Notes under the pieces: generated by a model
Database searches by the model: none
Told to the model about the DNA's origin: nothing
The model's input: only the letters and a program-made list of their open reading frames with translations
Made by a program: the position numbers and the translations under genes
Shown here: in pieces, positions 36,714 to 49,324 of the stretch
How the letters are laid out: every line of letters starts with the position of its first letter
How positions within the stretch are numbered: the stretch's first letter is position 1
Origin: Monosporascus cannonballus
Lineage: Eukaryota > Ascomycota > Sordariomycetes > Xylariales
Assembly (NCBI GenBank): GCA_004154925.1
Contig: QJNS01000127.1
Location: forward strand, 161,530-225,529
Length of the DNA stretch: 64,000 nt
Direction: 5' to 3'

Positions 36714-39373
36714 TTTAGCCGCATAGATGCATATCTTGAAATTAAAGAGTATGACATCGTCCGAGTCCTACACCGAGAATGAAGGAGACGCGGTCCAGAC
36801 GTAATTCACGACAGACGATGTTGCATCAGGGAGGTATGCCATCACGCTGGTATATATGAGGGGTTTGCTTGAAGCCCCTGATATTTAGATGATAGACAGG
36901 TTGCCGGCATACGGCCCTCACGAGATCACGTTCACATTGAAGAAGGGACAGGCGGTGCGGGACGGGAAGGAACTAAAAAACGATTTGTTGGACCACTGTA
37001 CATATTGAGGGATACGGTCGTTAAAGGAGTATATATGTGCGTGATACGGGATTAATACGATTTAATGCTCATGATTTAATGCTCATTCATGCCCGCTGAT
37101 CCGTGAAGAGCGTCAGCATTTCTTCATGTGATAAGCGTTGCTGTAACTCTTGCCGCTTTAACATACTTTGGACATCCAGTCCAGTACTACGTGGAACACG
37201 AGGCGCCCGAACCCTAAACTCCATCTGTTATCCTTGAAGTTCTGCTACCATTGAGTCGACGGAAATCCGACTCATTGCGCACTACTATGTATGTGGGTAG
37301 CTCGAGATAACCGGTAGATACTGCGCATACGTAGCTCCCTTCCATGCGCATTCTTGAGTACCAAGACGAATGGGCTAACGAAAGCACCACCCCATCCGTC
37401 AGCACGGCCTCGGTATATCCACTGGGTGCTCACTTACCCAGGTAGGTAAAGCCCGGACTTCTAGGCGCCGAGCATTAATACCGACGTTAGCTGCCAGGCT
37501 CGCTTGCCTTATACCAGGGAGGTTTTCCGAGGGATGGACTCTACCCAGTTGACCCAGCAATCACGGGTGCCGCGGCCGGGGACTCCTGGTTTCGAGAGAC
37601 GGGCCGACGAGGTGTGTGCAGAGCAAGCCTACACACCCACCTCCGGATAAGCTTTGTACGTACGTGCGTACGTGCGCTATTACGTCTGAAGACATATACC
37701 GATATGGGCATCGGTAAATAAGTTGGTAGGTATCTAGATAGTCTGGTTGGTACGCAACTGTCCGCGCATAAGCGAGGGGGCCTGCCGTACCTGCTTACCA
37801 ACCTGCACCTGGGCGGCGCTCAGGGGTTACGAGCGTTCTGCAGGACACCCTCCCCAACGTCTTCCCCTTTCAACACGCTACCTGTGGGTATTACCGAGAT
37901 GTAGCAGGACAGGGCAGGGCAGGGCAAGTTCGATGTTGCGTGCGGGAGAATGCTTCCCCCAAGAAGTAACCCCCATGGCCTGTATTCATCTTCTCGGGCG
38001 TCGTGGGACTCTCGTAAGGAAAGGCCTCGTATGCGCCTGCCTATACGATGGGAGAAGCGCCTGAAGGCGGGGCGGATCAGGGATGGGGCGGCCCGCGGAC
38101 GTAGGTTTTAACGGATTCCGAGACGGAGCCGGGCACCCGGGCGCGTAAGACGATGGGGGAATACCTAGACGAGGGCTTAGTTAGTTAACAGGGGAGGAAG
38201 AGAAGCCAGCAAGCCGACCAACCTCGCAAGCTATAGCTAGAAAGTGCCTAGCTTGCAAGCCGCATCCCATCCAGCAGGTAATCAGCCGGCCCATCTAGTC
38301 TAGCCGCCAACAGACCGTTAGATACAACAAATAAGGTTAAAATACTGCAAAATCAGAGCTCGAGTGCCTGTATAGCGGCCACCGTGTACCGACATCCTTC
38401 CTTACTAAATCTGGTTACGGTGCCGGTCCTTGTCATGTGCCTGGACTATAACCACTTACATAGGTACCAGGGCCCGGCGTTGGTAGTTGGTTGCATGGAG
38501 ACATCCACCGTTCCTGGGTCCGCTTCGGGGCGTGAGAAGAGGACTACGTCAACACAGGGACGCCTCAAACCTAGAACAGCCCACATGGAGAAAAAAAAAA
38601 GCGTAGGGGTACCCGCGCAGATTAGAAATTAAGCAGCACTTGCTAGGGTTCTACAAGGTCCAGGGAACGGCAAACCACAGAACGCGGTCAGGGGTCTGAG
38701 TGTCGTAAATCATTGTATTAGTGGTATCAGTTTCGCTATCGATCTAGAAGCAGAGCCAATCGGCCTGCGATCCATAACGCCGTAGGCCGTAGCAGAGCTG
38801 CCTCGGGGGGCCGCTTCAGGTATTCAGAGAAAGCTCATCAGAAAACGCCAACTCCGGACCTAGTGATGTCGTGAGCGCCCGCTTCCAGGGCAGGGTGTGC
38901 AGGTCTAGGTCAAATCAAACCACCGCTCTCATGCTGGTCTATCAGTTGAAACCAACCATGAGTACTCCCACCACTCGACAATTCTGGTCATGAGCTGGCG
39001 ATGGTACGCCCCCCGTCTGTAAATCCACGCGACGCCTCCAACTCCTGGGAAGGCAAACCTCTTTCCCTAAACCTGGGTATCTTAACACGCAAAAGGAAAC
39101 TGATGTTGCTGTCCACATCGGAAAGCAATAGCAATTCCGCCCTAGACCCAAGCCTAAACACGGTATCCGGGTCTATAGACGAAATCTATGATGTGGCCAT
39201 CGCCCAAGAGAGTTGAAACGCGTCATCATTATCCTCCGCCGTGTCTTCGTAGAGAGAAACCATCCGTGACTATCGCTTCGACTAAGCGACCTAGGTTGGT
39301 GAGACAAGCAAATTAGGAGCCAACTCTGTCGAGAAACGGATGCTAATTTGTTATGTTATTGTGGAGGCATCAT
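36714..39373. other. Convergent spacer between elongase and FYVE genes
   Basis: 3' regions of two converging genes with no recognised coding sequence. It contains a perfect 14 bp direct repeat at 37059-37086, an alternating 'tacgtacgtgcgtacgtgcg' run at 37658-37677, a (CAGGG)n-like run near 37906-37925, an 8 bp inverted repeat (GCAAGCTA..TAGCTTGC, 38226-38256) and an A10 run near 38591. Frames present are short and unlike known proteins. Confidence 0.55.
37059..37086 (+). repeat. Perfect 14 bp tandem duplication
   Basis: The word gatttaatgctcat occurs twice back to back (37059-37072 and 37073-37086), about 350 bp past the elongase stop codon. It is probably a recent slippage event, with no evident function. 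Confidence 0.85.
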
Positions 39374-40350
39374 TCAAAAGGTACTCCAATTCCAGTCCCG
39401 GGGTACGCTCATAGCGATCTCGGAGGGATGCGGTTGTCGCTGGGCCATGTTCTTGGCCGTAGGACCCGGGACTACAGGACTTGCCGGCGCCGATTGCGAG
39501 CCGTTGGTGATGGACGAGTTATCACTAGAGGCTTGGCTGTTGGTGCGGCTACGCCATGCCTTGAAGGCCGAAAAGCAATGGAAGCATGCACGGCTTGGAG
39601 TACCTCTCGGGTTGTAGTTTGCATCCTGGTCAAGTGGGACATCATATGCAGAGTGCCAATCGCAGAAGATGTTGCCACATTTGCGGCAGTGGTGGCGCCG
39701 CGTCCAGTAGTTGAAGCGGCGCATGCACGACGGCTCGTCACACATCGTAGATTCTGGGTCGGCCTATACGTTTTGAGAGTCAGCTTCAAGCTCGTGGACA
39801 GTCATCTCAGCCACAGGCAGTAGATGCAGGCGCAACAAGAGGCCGACGATGAGGACCCGCTTACCTTCCAATGTTCTTTCGTGGGCTGTGCAGTAGGCTT
39901 GGGGAACAAGTCGAGGTTCCACTGAACAGCGTCGTCACCATCATCATCCAGACACTTGCCGGTGTCGGCCGTCGCGCGCCTGGTCAGTCGGCCTAATACA
40001 CCCCATCCGTTGAGAGTGAGGAAGCTGTGATTTGATTGCAACGAACTCTGATCCGCATCCTCCGGTTTCTTTGGGGGAAGCGGCTTAGAAGGATATTCGT
40101 TTGGCCTCAAAACCGCAGGCATATAAACAGGCTGCATCCTTGGATTGTTCTGCGACATGGGTGAAGATGCCGTGGGCGAGGCATTATCCGAGGTGCTCAA
40201 TGGGGAGATCTGTTGTGGCTGATAGATGGATTGCGCCCGAGAAGTTGGAGATTGCGCTTGCGATAGCGCCGGTGGGTATTGATACTGATGTTGGTAGAAA
40301 CGCGGCTGCATCTGCTCCAGCATGCGCGGCATGACGAATTCCGTAGCCAT
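39374..40350 (-). CDS. FYVE zinc-finger protein (2 exons)
   Basis: Predicted phosphatidylinositol-3-phosphate-binding adaptor of endosomal or vacuolar membranes. On minus, exon 1 is 40350-39865 (162 codons) and exon 2 is 39763-39374. The 101 nt intron (gtaagc..acgtatag) is phase 0 and gives 291 residues. Exon 1 is Gln/Pro/Ser-rich and disordered ('QPRFYQHQYQYPPALSQAQS', 'SKPLPPKKPED') and ends in 'TKEHWK'. Exon 2 begins 'ADPESTMCDEPSCM', so the pair recreates the WxxD-like FYVE start. The zinc ligands CDEPSC and CRKCGNIFC, the signature RRHHCRKC, and the final CFHC pair are all present. After the finger there is a Ser-rich tail. A frame extends upstream to 40536 but has no ATG, so ATG 40350 (MATEFVMP) is chosen. 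A CRE-like TGACGTA is 87 bp upstream (40437-40443). Confidence 0.9.
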
Positions 40351-43300
40351 CCACCCTTCGTGTGCGACAAGTGTCGCGTGGCTTTTTGTTCTCGAGGGCT
40401 GCGTGTGTGCCGCGTGGGGTGTCTCGGGAAGAAAGGTGACGTATAATCCAGCCAACGCGAGAGCGCGCCGGGGACTTATATAAGTCAAACACGGACACTG
40501 CGTCTGGATGGATGGACCGTTGTAGGCTTCTGTCACACGAGCAGAGGCGAGGACCGGGAATCGGTCAAAGCAAATTGCTGCTCGGCAATGCTGTCAAGAC
40601 TGGGAGGTGAATATCGCTAAAAGGGGAAATAAATTGTGACCCGCTGAGACAGTTAACGACACCCAACGGGCGAATGGCTGAAGGTGACGGACTGGCTAAC
40701 TGGTTGTCGTGACAATTGGTGGTCTTCTGGGGGGATTCGTCCAAGACGCTCGGGCTCAGTTATAGTTCGGTACCGATTACCTTTCAGTGGTTATATGGGA
40801 AGTGACAGCAGTGGAGGGTCTGGATATCATCGGAAATCTAGTGGCGACAATTGGTGGGTGAGGCTGGAGAAGGGCCCTCGCCGATACCCTATTAAGTTAG
40901 GTACCTAGTAAATGATAGATTAAGTACCTCGTAAAGTACCTAACAACCCAGCTGCAAGCCTGCAACTCTCGAATAGCGCACCGAAGAGGGCGGGTCAATG
41001 CGGTTTTGTGTGTTCCACAGAAGTTGTTCGACAGGCTCCTTAGTGCGAACCTCAACCCACTATGCCCGCTATGCAGGATTTAGTTCCCATATATTAGGTA
41101 ACTCAGATCGCTAAAGAGCCACCGAGGGACTGATTGAAGAAGGTGATTGATTGATTGATTGACTTCTTGATCGATAAGGCCGCGGTTGAGCTTACTTAGT
41201 AGCTTGTCTGACGCACAGTTTCCTGCCGGCGCAGTTTCGTTCATGTAATCAGTAATCTGAACCCCAACGCTTGGAACTCTCGATACAAGCTGCATATAGG
41301 CGGGTCCCCTGATGATGATTTGCGTGGTATAGGAGTGCGAAAGAAGGGTGTCACGACTTTGGGCAGGGAGAAGGGCGTTACTTTATTGCCGATATCATAC
41401 AGACGCATATAAATAATGTTCGGTAACGCGTTTAACGAGGAAATTCAGGTGGCCGACCGGAGACTGCGGAATTCTGTCTACCTTATGAAAATTCCATTCG
41501 TTTTACGTCGTTGTTAATATGGTGGTAGTGGTGGTGGTGGTACTTGTAAGGTAGTGGATGTGCATTGTTAGTCGGCAGGGGGATGGCAGATTCCGTCTTG
41601 GGTCGGGAAACACAGTGTATTCTTTACTGTATTGAATGACAAGGGCTTAACGCCAATGGGTCTCCAAGAGCCCAAGCGTCCCGAGATCGACGCTCCACCC
41701 GCCTTTCATATGCGCTATCTAATCTTACTTGGATATCAACACCAGAAGTGCCAACTCCTAGTTTAGTGGATCAACTCGCTTTTTTGAAGTTATTACATAG
41801 TACGTTATCCGTGCTCCAAGGCCCGCGATATCATCTTACAGTACATCCTTCTCCCCGTTTAGGAGATGTTTTTTGCTTGGTGGTCCCGGAAGGAAGTTGT
41901 GAGGCAATTTCATTTGTCGCGCCACTCGGGGTTTGCTGCAGCTCTGTCAGAACCCCGCTGACCTCAATGCATCCATCCTCCCCAGTAATATGAGGGTCCG
42001 GCCGGGTCTGCATATCCACGTAGAATGTAACTTACTCGGCAATATGTTTTTTATACAAAAGCCCATTAAAGGCTATGTATGTCCTTGGTGAAAACAACTC
42101 AGAAGAGTTTGTGGTCGAGACCTTCAAGCTCGCTCGCTCTCCGTTCCGTGCTCATGCATCTCAACTCATGGGTGACCTTATTCCGTCAGTCGAGATCGGT
42201 GCGGTTGGGCCGGAGTCAGCCAAGTGCCAATTTAACCCTACTTTCGTTGCGGAATTCGTATATTATGAGACCTAACTCTGATCTTCTTATAATTGACGTC
42301 TGCATCTCTCATCTGCAAGCCTCTATGTACGTCAGGTTTTAGGCAGTCCCACATACGCCTACATAGACCCACAACCTGCATCATCTCCATCGACACAGCA
42401 AGATCAAGTTTTCACTTCCCTTGGTAACGCCTCACCATGTAAGACGGCGAAATCGACGTTTTACAGCGTCTGAATTTTCGGCTTTCCCTCGCTTCCGCGT
42501 AGTCTTGTGTTTTTGCCAAGATCTTCTACACGGAGGGTGGCTTTACAGCATGCACGTCTTACGAACCTCCATGTTTGTCAACAAGGAGGTTCGATGCTTG
42601 AACACACATGCATGTGCTGCAACAGTCAGGTATTCTATAAAGCACTATAATAAGAGACGAGTACCACCTCTGTCCCAAACTCCAGTGAGGCACAGGAGCT
42701 CCTGGTTGATCGCGATTAAATCTCAGATGGGGAAGGCCTCCGTCGCAGAGATGCAGTAGGATTGCAGATCCGATCCGGTTGTTCTTGGAGACTCCGCAAG
42801 TACCCGGCAAGGCGGCTTGACTCGCGATAGAATCATGGCACGTAGTAGTAATAGGATTTGGTAAGCGGGCTGGCAGGCCCTGGGCTCTTTCTGAAGGACC
42901 CTCGACGCCTTACTATCCGAAGCCTCGTTCTCTGATGCCTTACTAATAGTAGTTCACATGCAAATGGCTTCGGATTTAACGCCCCGCGCTCCCTTGTTGC
43001 TTCTTCATACCTCTACAAGCGGCCCGGAACTTCAACAATTCACCTGGTTGATGTTCCCGTTGTATGTGTTTGGCTTGCATAACGTGGACAGCCTGACTGC
43101 TGCAGGCTTATCTCCAGGTCGGCGCTGATTGGAGGGCCTCACCACTCGGGATCTGTATTTGAGCCAGTGGCACAATTGTGCAGCGAGTCGATCAGGGTTC
43201 TGGGGTTATTAGTCTGACCGCCGGTTACGGCGCTCAGCGAGCTGCATGTCATTATCACGTGTCAATTGGGCACATTAGTAGCCCATCCCACACACGCTTT

Positions 43301-44311
43301 TAACCTCCCTTGCTTGCCTACTGTACTTGTCCGACTTTGGAAGGAAACAAGACATTACGGGGCACTCTAAATAGCCCGCACGCCGAATGCCGTCGTACCC
43401 ATGGGGCTTGTCCCAACAACGATGGACTTCAAAATTCGGGCACCGGCGCCCCACATCCAGGAGCCGCCAAAGTCATGGTGCCGGAGAAGGCATTCGAGAT
43501 GGAGGGGCCTCGCTCTGTCAGTGGGGGTTTCGATGACACAACTGAAATTGGGTGTTGAAATTAACAGATCTCTCTAGCGGCCCACCCGGTGGTATAATAT
43601 GGTGGGAGCGGAAAGGCGTTTGCGACACTGTGGACATCCTGGGAGGGGATCTCTAACTAGTAAGGGTCGACATACAGTATAAACCTCCGTTGCGCTAGAC
43701 TTTCTGTGGTATAGCTGGGTTGTCTAAGTGGACCGTATGGCGCTTTCTTATCGCGAAGCGCCCATTGACCCATCTCGACGCTGCCGATGTGGGTAGTGCC
43801 ATCCCGATCACCCACGCGAGACACGCGCCTCTTTGCCCCGAAATGGCCACCTATTACGTCCTTTTACGTCAGCGTGAGGTTGAGCTTCGCATGCCAGCAC
43901 GATCACATTACTTTCGTCTAATCCATCGGCCCGCCGCACGCTCCACGTAATTTTCTGAGAATCCAGGAATGATGGAAAGTGCGCGTGTATATGAGGCTGC
44001 AAAGGAGCTCTTATTATTACTTAGGCTATTCATGATTTTACAGCACGTCTGCTGGCCTCGGCCGAACCAACCTGTGGTCATGGCACAGACACGCGCAGCC
44101 ACTGCTAGGTTGTCTCATGGGAAAGTCGTCGGTGGGACGATGGAAGTTACGATGTGTACCTCTCCAACATTGCGACATGCACATCAATAGTAGATAAATA
44201 AAGATAAGGCAAAGGCTTATGATCCAGACGCGCAAGTCGCGTCTCAGCGCTGAATGCAGAAGAAGCAAATTGTAACAGGCGCTCTTCTATTCCCATTCCA
44301 ATGCGGAGCTA
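40351..44311. other. 4 kb spacer upstream of FYVE and downstream of the MoaC module
   Basis: The first few hundred bases are the FYVE promoter side. I see no recognised gene. Small tandem runs occur: (TTGA)n-like near 41143-41161 and (GGT)n-like at about 41520-41542. The segment 40895-40950 has several copies of gtacctag/agtacct in both orientations. Frames at 41748-42020 and 42075-42340 are unidentified, and the patch may be a decayed gene. Confidence 0.5.
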
Positions 44312-45169
44312 CTACACCCGAGGTGTCTGCACTCCATCTACCCAACGACCGCTCTTCCCTCCTTCTTTGAGGACAATTCTCAGTCCCTCGACAACCATAC
44401 CCTTGTCTACAGCCTTGCACATGTCATAGATGGTGAGGGCTGCCGTGGAGGCAGAGGTCAAAGCCTCCATCTCAACTCCCGTTTTGCCTTCACAGGCCAC
44501 CGTCGCCTCAACATCTATCCAGCCGATTTCTTCACAGCTCCCGTTCACGGAGAACTCCACGGTGACCTTGGATATCGCGATAGGATGGCATAGCGGTATG
44601 AGATCCGACGTTCTCTTCGCAGCCATGATCCCGGCCACTCGGGCGACCCCTAGGACGTCCCCCTTTTTGATTTGATTCTCCTTAACAAGCCTGATAGCTG
44701 TTGCATCAGTGAATCGGACACGACAAATTGCGGTGGCGACTCTTTTCGTGACTGTTTTGTCGGATATCGACACCATATGAGCTGAGCCCGTCTCGGATAC
44801 GTGAGTCAACTTAGTCCGGTCGACTCCTTGGAGAGACCGGCGCGTGCTTGAGAAGAAGCGTAGTTGTTCCGCATGGGTGGGGATATTCGGCCTCAAGAAA
44901 TCGAGAGGCAACAGACGATCAGTGGGAGTAGGTGCTACTAAACGATTTCTGCGAGGACCGGGGGCTGTAGCCTGCAGAGAGCTGATTGGAATTGGATGAG
45001 CCGCATCTGCCACATCTCCATTCAGCTCGCGTCCTGTTGAGCAGCCCAGCTCGCTTTTATTATGCAGCCGCCGCGTCGACGACCCCTGAGTCAGAGTCCC
45101 GTAAGGAAACCGACGGTATTGCAGCGGGCAAGTACGGACGGATAAAGAGGGTTGAACCGGAGCGTTCAC
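44312..45169 (-). CDS. MoaC module of the molybdenum cofactor locus (cyclic pyranopterin synthase)
   Basis: MoaC/MOCS1B domain. With the upstream MoaA product it turns GTP (via 3',8-cH2GTP) into cyclic pyranopterin monophosphate, the first step of molybdenum-cofactor synthesis. The domain runs from '[18 protein letters not shown]' to the stop at 44312. It retains '[15 protein letters not shown]' (LCHP), '[18 protein letters not shown]' and '[10 protein letters not shown]' with the catalytic Lys. The frame is open from 45169, but no ATG precedes the domain. The first in-frame ATG falls inside it (GSAHM), so it is almost certainly expressed only as a spliced fusion to MoaA. Possible acceptors in frame with donor 45173 end at 45034, 45016, 45007 and 44965. 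I favour 45007 because of the ctga sequence about 20 nt upstream. The linker (about 75 residues) is Arg/Pro/Ser-rich. The A. nidulans counterpart is cnxABC. Confidence 0.88.
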   Translation of the reverse strand: MNAPVQPSLSVRTCPLQYRRFPYGTLTQGSSTRRLHNKSELGCSTGRELNGDVADAAHPIPISSLQATAPGPRRNRLVAPTPTDRLLPLDFLRPNIPTHAEQLRFFSSTRRSLQGVDRTKLTHVSETGSAHMVSISDKTVTKRVATAICRVRFTDATAIRLVKENQIKKGDVLGVARVAGIMAAKRTSDLIPLCHPIAISKVTVEFSVNGSCEEIGWIDVEATVACEGKTGVEMEALTSASTAALTIYDMCKAVDKGMVVEGLRIVLKEGGKSGRWVDGVQTPRV

Positions 45170-46488
45170 CCACCTATAAGAATCATAGGACGATTCTTCA
45201 TGTGCTCTAACTCGCCGATCCCCGCATGCTTCTCCTTCTTTCTTTTCACGGCCATGCCAATGACATTCAGGAGCTCTCTCTCGTTCGGAGCCAGGCCAGT
45301 TATGTGATCAGATAGGCCTTGGCGTCGATCCATTTCTATCTTCTTCAGAGTCTCGTATGCCTCCTCATCGATCGGCTCACCGGCGTTTGACTGCCTGAGA
45401 ATGTCCCGCAGAGAGACTTCCGCATTTCCAAACAGACAGACCTTGAGATTCCCGTCGCTGGTAATGCGAAGGCGATTGCAAGTCCCGCAGAAGTTGTGAG
45501 TCATGCTGGTGATGAATCCAATCTTACCCACGAACCCAGGAATCTTCCAGGTCTTGCTCGTGTCGTTCTTGTGATCCTGCACCTTGCTCAAATCAGGGTG
45601 TTTCTCCCGAATGAGATCCAGCATCTCCGAATAGCTAAACATTTTGCCTTGATTCCATTTGTTGCCATCAAACGGCATATACTCGATGAATCTGATCTCA
45701 ATGTCTTGTTCGCGCGTCATCTCGACGAAAGGCAGGATCTCTCGATCGTTGACACCCCTCATGACGACACAATTAATTTTGAGCTTGATTCCGGCGCCCT
45801 GTTTGTTCAGCTCGAGGACCCTGTCAATGCTCTTCATTACGGCATCGAAGCCCTTGCGTCGAGTCATGATCTGGAACTGCCAGGGGTCCAACGTATCGAG
45901 GCTCAGGTTCACACCGGTCAGCCCAGCCTCGACCATTCCCTCGAGCTTCCGGTGCAGTGCCAGGCCATTGGTCGTCAGACATAGTTCCTTAAGCCCATGC
46001 GATCTAAGAGCGCCGATTTGTTGCATAAGAGGCAGGATATCTCTCCTGACCGTCGGCTCTCCGCCAGTAAGGCGGATTTTGTTGACGCCCTGGGATACGA
46101 AAACGGAAGACAACATGACGATCTCCGGTGTCGTCAAGAGCTCTCTCTGAGGTGAGAGGGGAACACCTTCTTCCGGCATGCAATAGACGCACCGTAAGTT
46201 GCACCTCTCGGTGAGTGATATGCGCAGGTAATCATGCTGCCTCCGGAAGTTATCCGTGAGGAAGTCGGAAAAGGGCCTGGTGTCCTTGAGTTGATCGAGC
46301 CGGGACGGCCTCCTCTGCTGGCCCGGAGCTGCGAATGAAGCGACTTCGTCCTGTGGTGTCTCGGCGCTGGAAGCGGCTACACCAGTGGCGACTTGGCGGA
46401 CCTGCCTACTATCTCGAGCAGCTGCCGCGACTCGGTACCGCCTTATTGCGGGCAACGCCCAGCAGCCCGTCAAAGCCCGCGGGAACAT
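45166..46488 (-). CDS. cnxABC: MoaA module: radical SAM GTP 3',8-cyclase (MOCS1A-like)
   Basis: Mitochondrial radical-SAM enzyme that starts molybdenum-cofactor synthesis; 440 residues in one exon. The N-terminus is Arg/Ala-rich without acids ([20 protein letters not shown]), a good mitochondrial presequence. The SAM [4Fe-4S] cluster ligands are C96, C100 and C103 (CNLRCVYC). The second, substrate-binding cluster is C334-x2-C337-x13-C351. 'TGGEP' and 'TTNGLAL' motifs are intact. The protein ends 'NRPMILIGG' followed by TGA; the C-terminal Gly-Gly is essential for GTP binding in MoaA. The Gly-Gly codons read GGT-GGG-TGA, and the splice donor G|GTGGGT overlaps them. Splicing would therefore delete the Gly-Gly tail and the stop and fuse to the MoaC module. 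A frame extends 7 codons upstream to a TTG, but ATG 46488 is the start. It is divergent from the WD gene at 47611. Confidence 0.93.
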   Translation of the reverse strand: MFPRALTGCWALPAIRRYRVAAAARDSRQVRQVATGVAASSAETPQDEVASFAAPGQQRRPSRLDQLKDTRPFSDFLTDNFRRQHDYLRISLTERCNLRCVYCMPEEGVPLSPQRELLTTPEIVMLSSVFVSQGVNKIRLTGGEPTVRRDILPLMQQIGALRSHGLKELCLTTNGLALHRKLEGMVEAGLTGVNLSLDTLDPWQFQIMTRRKGFDAVMKSIDRVLELNKQGAGIKLKINCVVMRGVNDREILPFVEMTREQDIEIRFIEYMPFDGNKWNQGKMFSYSEMLDLIREKHPDLSKVQDHKNDTSKTWKIPGFVGKIGFITSMTHNFCGTCNRLRITSDGNLKVCLFGNAEVSLRDILRQSNAGEPIDEEAYETLKKIEMDRRQGLSDHITGLAPNERELLNVIGMAVKRKKEKHAGIGELEHMKNRPMILIGG

Positions 46489-47610
46489 AGTTAAGGGGGA
46501 ACGACTCAAAAATATAAAACTGTCTAGCGATGCTTTTTCATTCTGTCGTTTAGGATGTCGGCCGTCCTAGTGGTAAAAAAGCCTTATTCGATCTGATGGG
46601 AAGGTAGATGCAAGAAGTTGGAATTACAACCATTTGCCACCAAGCGTCCTCCGGAAAGTGTTACTGATGGTGTCATTGGACACAACAGCAAGTAGTTGTA
46701 TTTCCGAGAGCCGAGCCCTAAAACTTCGGTCGCTGCCCCGCGGAGACCCGGCCGCAGTATCCAGAATGAGGTAGGGTTTTTGCTAAACTCGGGCACCCTC
46801 GCTAAACCCGGTATGGATATCGGACCCAAATAACTAGGTACCAGGCTAAAATCGTCATGGCACTCAAATGTTCGCGCCAGTTAGATTCACGTTGCCGAAT
46901 CGTTAATCGACCTGAATAAACGCTCTGTGGTAACTCACTATCGGTCAATCGCGCCGTCGGAAAAACTACCCGTTACAAGCCATAAGGGAGAATTCTTTAA
47001 CGTTCAGCATTTAGCTATTTACATATATGCCTAAATTGCTGCCGCAGCTGAATAATTCATTAAGGTTAGATTTGAAATTATTAGCGTTAAGGTTAAGCCC
47101 CGAGGAAGTTGAGGAACGAGCGAAAACCCCCTCATTCGTATATATGGTTCTTTATTTGCTGTAATCACATTACTATTTGGAGTAAAAAGTAACGGTGATG
47201 CTATTGGAAAAGTACCAGCCCTATCTGAACTACTGCTTAATCTCTGTTGGGAATAGATGATCGCCGGTGGGGTTACCAGAAAGCGTTTAGCACGAGCCGA
47301 TTACCGATTCGGCGAGGTGAAATCTAATAACTGGGCAAATGTTCACCTCAGTCAGCCTTACCCTACACTTCGAACCGTTCAGACCCTCAGCCCCTTCAAG
47401 CTTGGTCGAACCAATCATTGATCGCTTCCTTCCTACTGTCTGGTTTATCTATTACTGGGGATACCACGCCCTTTTGCAGGTTTTGGAAGGGCGCTACTCG
47501 TTGACCGCTTTCAGTATTTATTGCCTGTTGATGCAATTGTAGTGGCGGCAATACAGGGGTTGACCGTATAGTTTCAGGATGCGATACTCTAAGGTTCTTA
47601 AGTGTGAGAC
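46489..47610. promoter_or_regulatory. Divergent promoter region of MoaA/MoaC and WRAP73-like genes
   Basis: This 1.1 kb separates two genes that start in opposite directions, so both promoters must lie here. The middle (about 46970-47230) is AT-rich, with TATA-like words and 'gcgttaaggttaag'-type sequence. No open frame is convincing: 47339-47542 starts with ATG but looks random. Promoter function is inferred from position only. Confidence 0.55.
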
Positions 47611-49324
47611 ATGCCCTCCTCGAAATTCGTTGGTGTCCTGTCTTCAAGTTATTTTTTTATTTTATGCATCAATTCCTTCTCTCTTTGACCCAAGCGGCCG
47701 GCTTATGTGCTGACTCGGATTGCTAGCTTCGCCTCACTGCCTTCCAAGTCCGGATGGGACATTGATAGCAACGCTTGTCTCGGCAAGCATCACTTTCACA
47801 GAGGTCAAATCACTGAGTGTCGTTCGCACCATCAAGTTACACTCAGAGGTTTCCGGTGAAGTCATTGCATTTCTATGGTCCGCTTCTTCGAAGAGGATTC
47901 TACTGGCTGTGGCCGATCAAATCCATGTCTACTCCGTAACAAACGCACATTTCCACGCTGACATCCAAAATCCATCTTCACCAGTCATCAGTTCGACATT
48001 TGTCACTTTCGGCGCCACTGATGATGAGATATATGCTTTCTCAGCATTCGGTATCAAGTTAACCATCTTCAATCTTATGACATCGAAGACTTTGGAGATT
48101 GATAATCCCAAGTTCTACTCCGCATCTTCCGCTTTGAGAGGCTTCTCTTTTCGGCCGCACACGCATCACTTGGGGGTTCTTACGCAGGCTTCCGGCAAGG
48201 ACGTAATCAGCATACATAAGCCAAAAACGAGGGAAGTCCAGCGTGCATGGTTCCCAGACACTATTGACGCTCATGGCTTGGTATGGTCCCCAGATGGCAG
48301 ATGGTTGGTCGTGTGGGAATCCGCGGCTCAAGGCCACAAGGTTCTATTCTACACTTCAGACGGCCACCTTTTCAAGGATTGGCGAGGTCCTGTGTCGGTC
48401 GCAGAGAACGGCGACCTGGGTCCAGGGATCAAGCTGGCGGCATTCAGCCCAGACGGCCATCATGTAGCAATCTCCGACGGTTCTTCATGCATATGCATGG
48501 TCAATGCACTGTCGATGAGTGAAGAAATGAGATTGCAACATCCTCATGTTATAGAGCCCAGGGACACGCTTCAGGTAAGTCGATCGAAAATGTGATCTGG
48601 AACATGGCCACTGACTGTGAAGATCTGGCAAGAACAAAAGTATCACCTGAGTACCCGGCCCGCGGCGCCGGTCTTCCACAGAGCCGCCCAGCCAGTGGTC
48701 CCATTGTCTCAGCCCCCACACGGTCTCCAAGAAACGAAGTCGGGCTGCAACCTTGCCCTGTTTGACTCCTCCTCGACGTTGCTAGCCACGAGGCTTGAAG
48801 ATGCGCCAAGTACGATCTGGATCTGGGATATTCCCACGTCAGAACTGCGAGCTGTCCTGATGTACCATGGGAAAGTAAACCAAGTGGAGTGGCATCCAGT
48901 ATCTCCTGAGCTTCTCCTGATGAGATGTGAAGGTGAGGACTATGGTGGTGTCGCATTCGCCTGGGATCCTCTGAGTGAAGGGCCACGATGTGTGGATTTT
49001 GCCCATCAATTGCCAGGCGGCAATGTGAGCGGCAACAAGGATCGTGTGATGTGGTTGAAGTCCAACGCGGATTCCGCGGCAATATTCTTCAATGACAAGA
49101 CCGCCTGCATTCTTGGTTCACTTACGGAAAGATGCGGGGAAACACTGCCCTGGACAGAGGAACCTGAACCGGTCGTTCGCGATCGTCCTCGGAGCGCGGA
49201 CCTGCCGTTGGGTCGCGCGGCCTCTCCGCGCGCATACAGCGACACTAGCGACCTTAGCGACATGGATGAGAGTGGTAGTGAGCTGAATGATACGTTCGAT
49301 TTCAAGAGGCTGGGGGTACCATAA
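47611..49324 (+). CDS. WRAP73: WD-repeat protein of the WRAP73 (Wdr8) family (3 exons)
   Basis: Homologue of WRAP73/Wdr8, which with Msd1/SSX2IP anchors microtubule minus ends at spindle poles and centrosomes. Proposed exons are 47611-47632 (MPSSKFV plus one base), 47727-48574 and 48623-49324, 523 residues in all, the normal family length. The second intron is clear (gtaagt..actgtgaag, 48 nt, phase 0), giving 'RDTLQ'+'IWQEQ'. The first (47633-47726, donor gtgtcc, branch gctgac, acceptor tgctag) is phase-consistent and yields 'VASPHCLPSPDG', matching the family's start, but the donor is weak. WD units are visible as 'GLVWSPDGRWLVVWES', 'IKLAAFSPDGHHVAISD' and 'TIWIWDIPTSELRAV'. The C-terminal tail is acidic and Ser-rich ('SDTSDLSDMDESGSELNDTF'). 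A frame reaching 47720 with a TTG start is the exon-2 frame reading back into the intron. Confidence 0.88.

Noticed and set aside
38226..38256. 8 bp inverted repeat that could be a terminator hairpin
   Set aside because: Fungal genes do not use intrinsic hairpin terminators, and the repeat is far from both gene ends.
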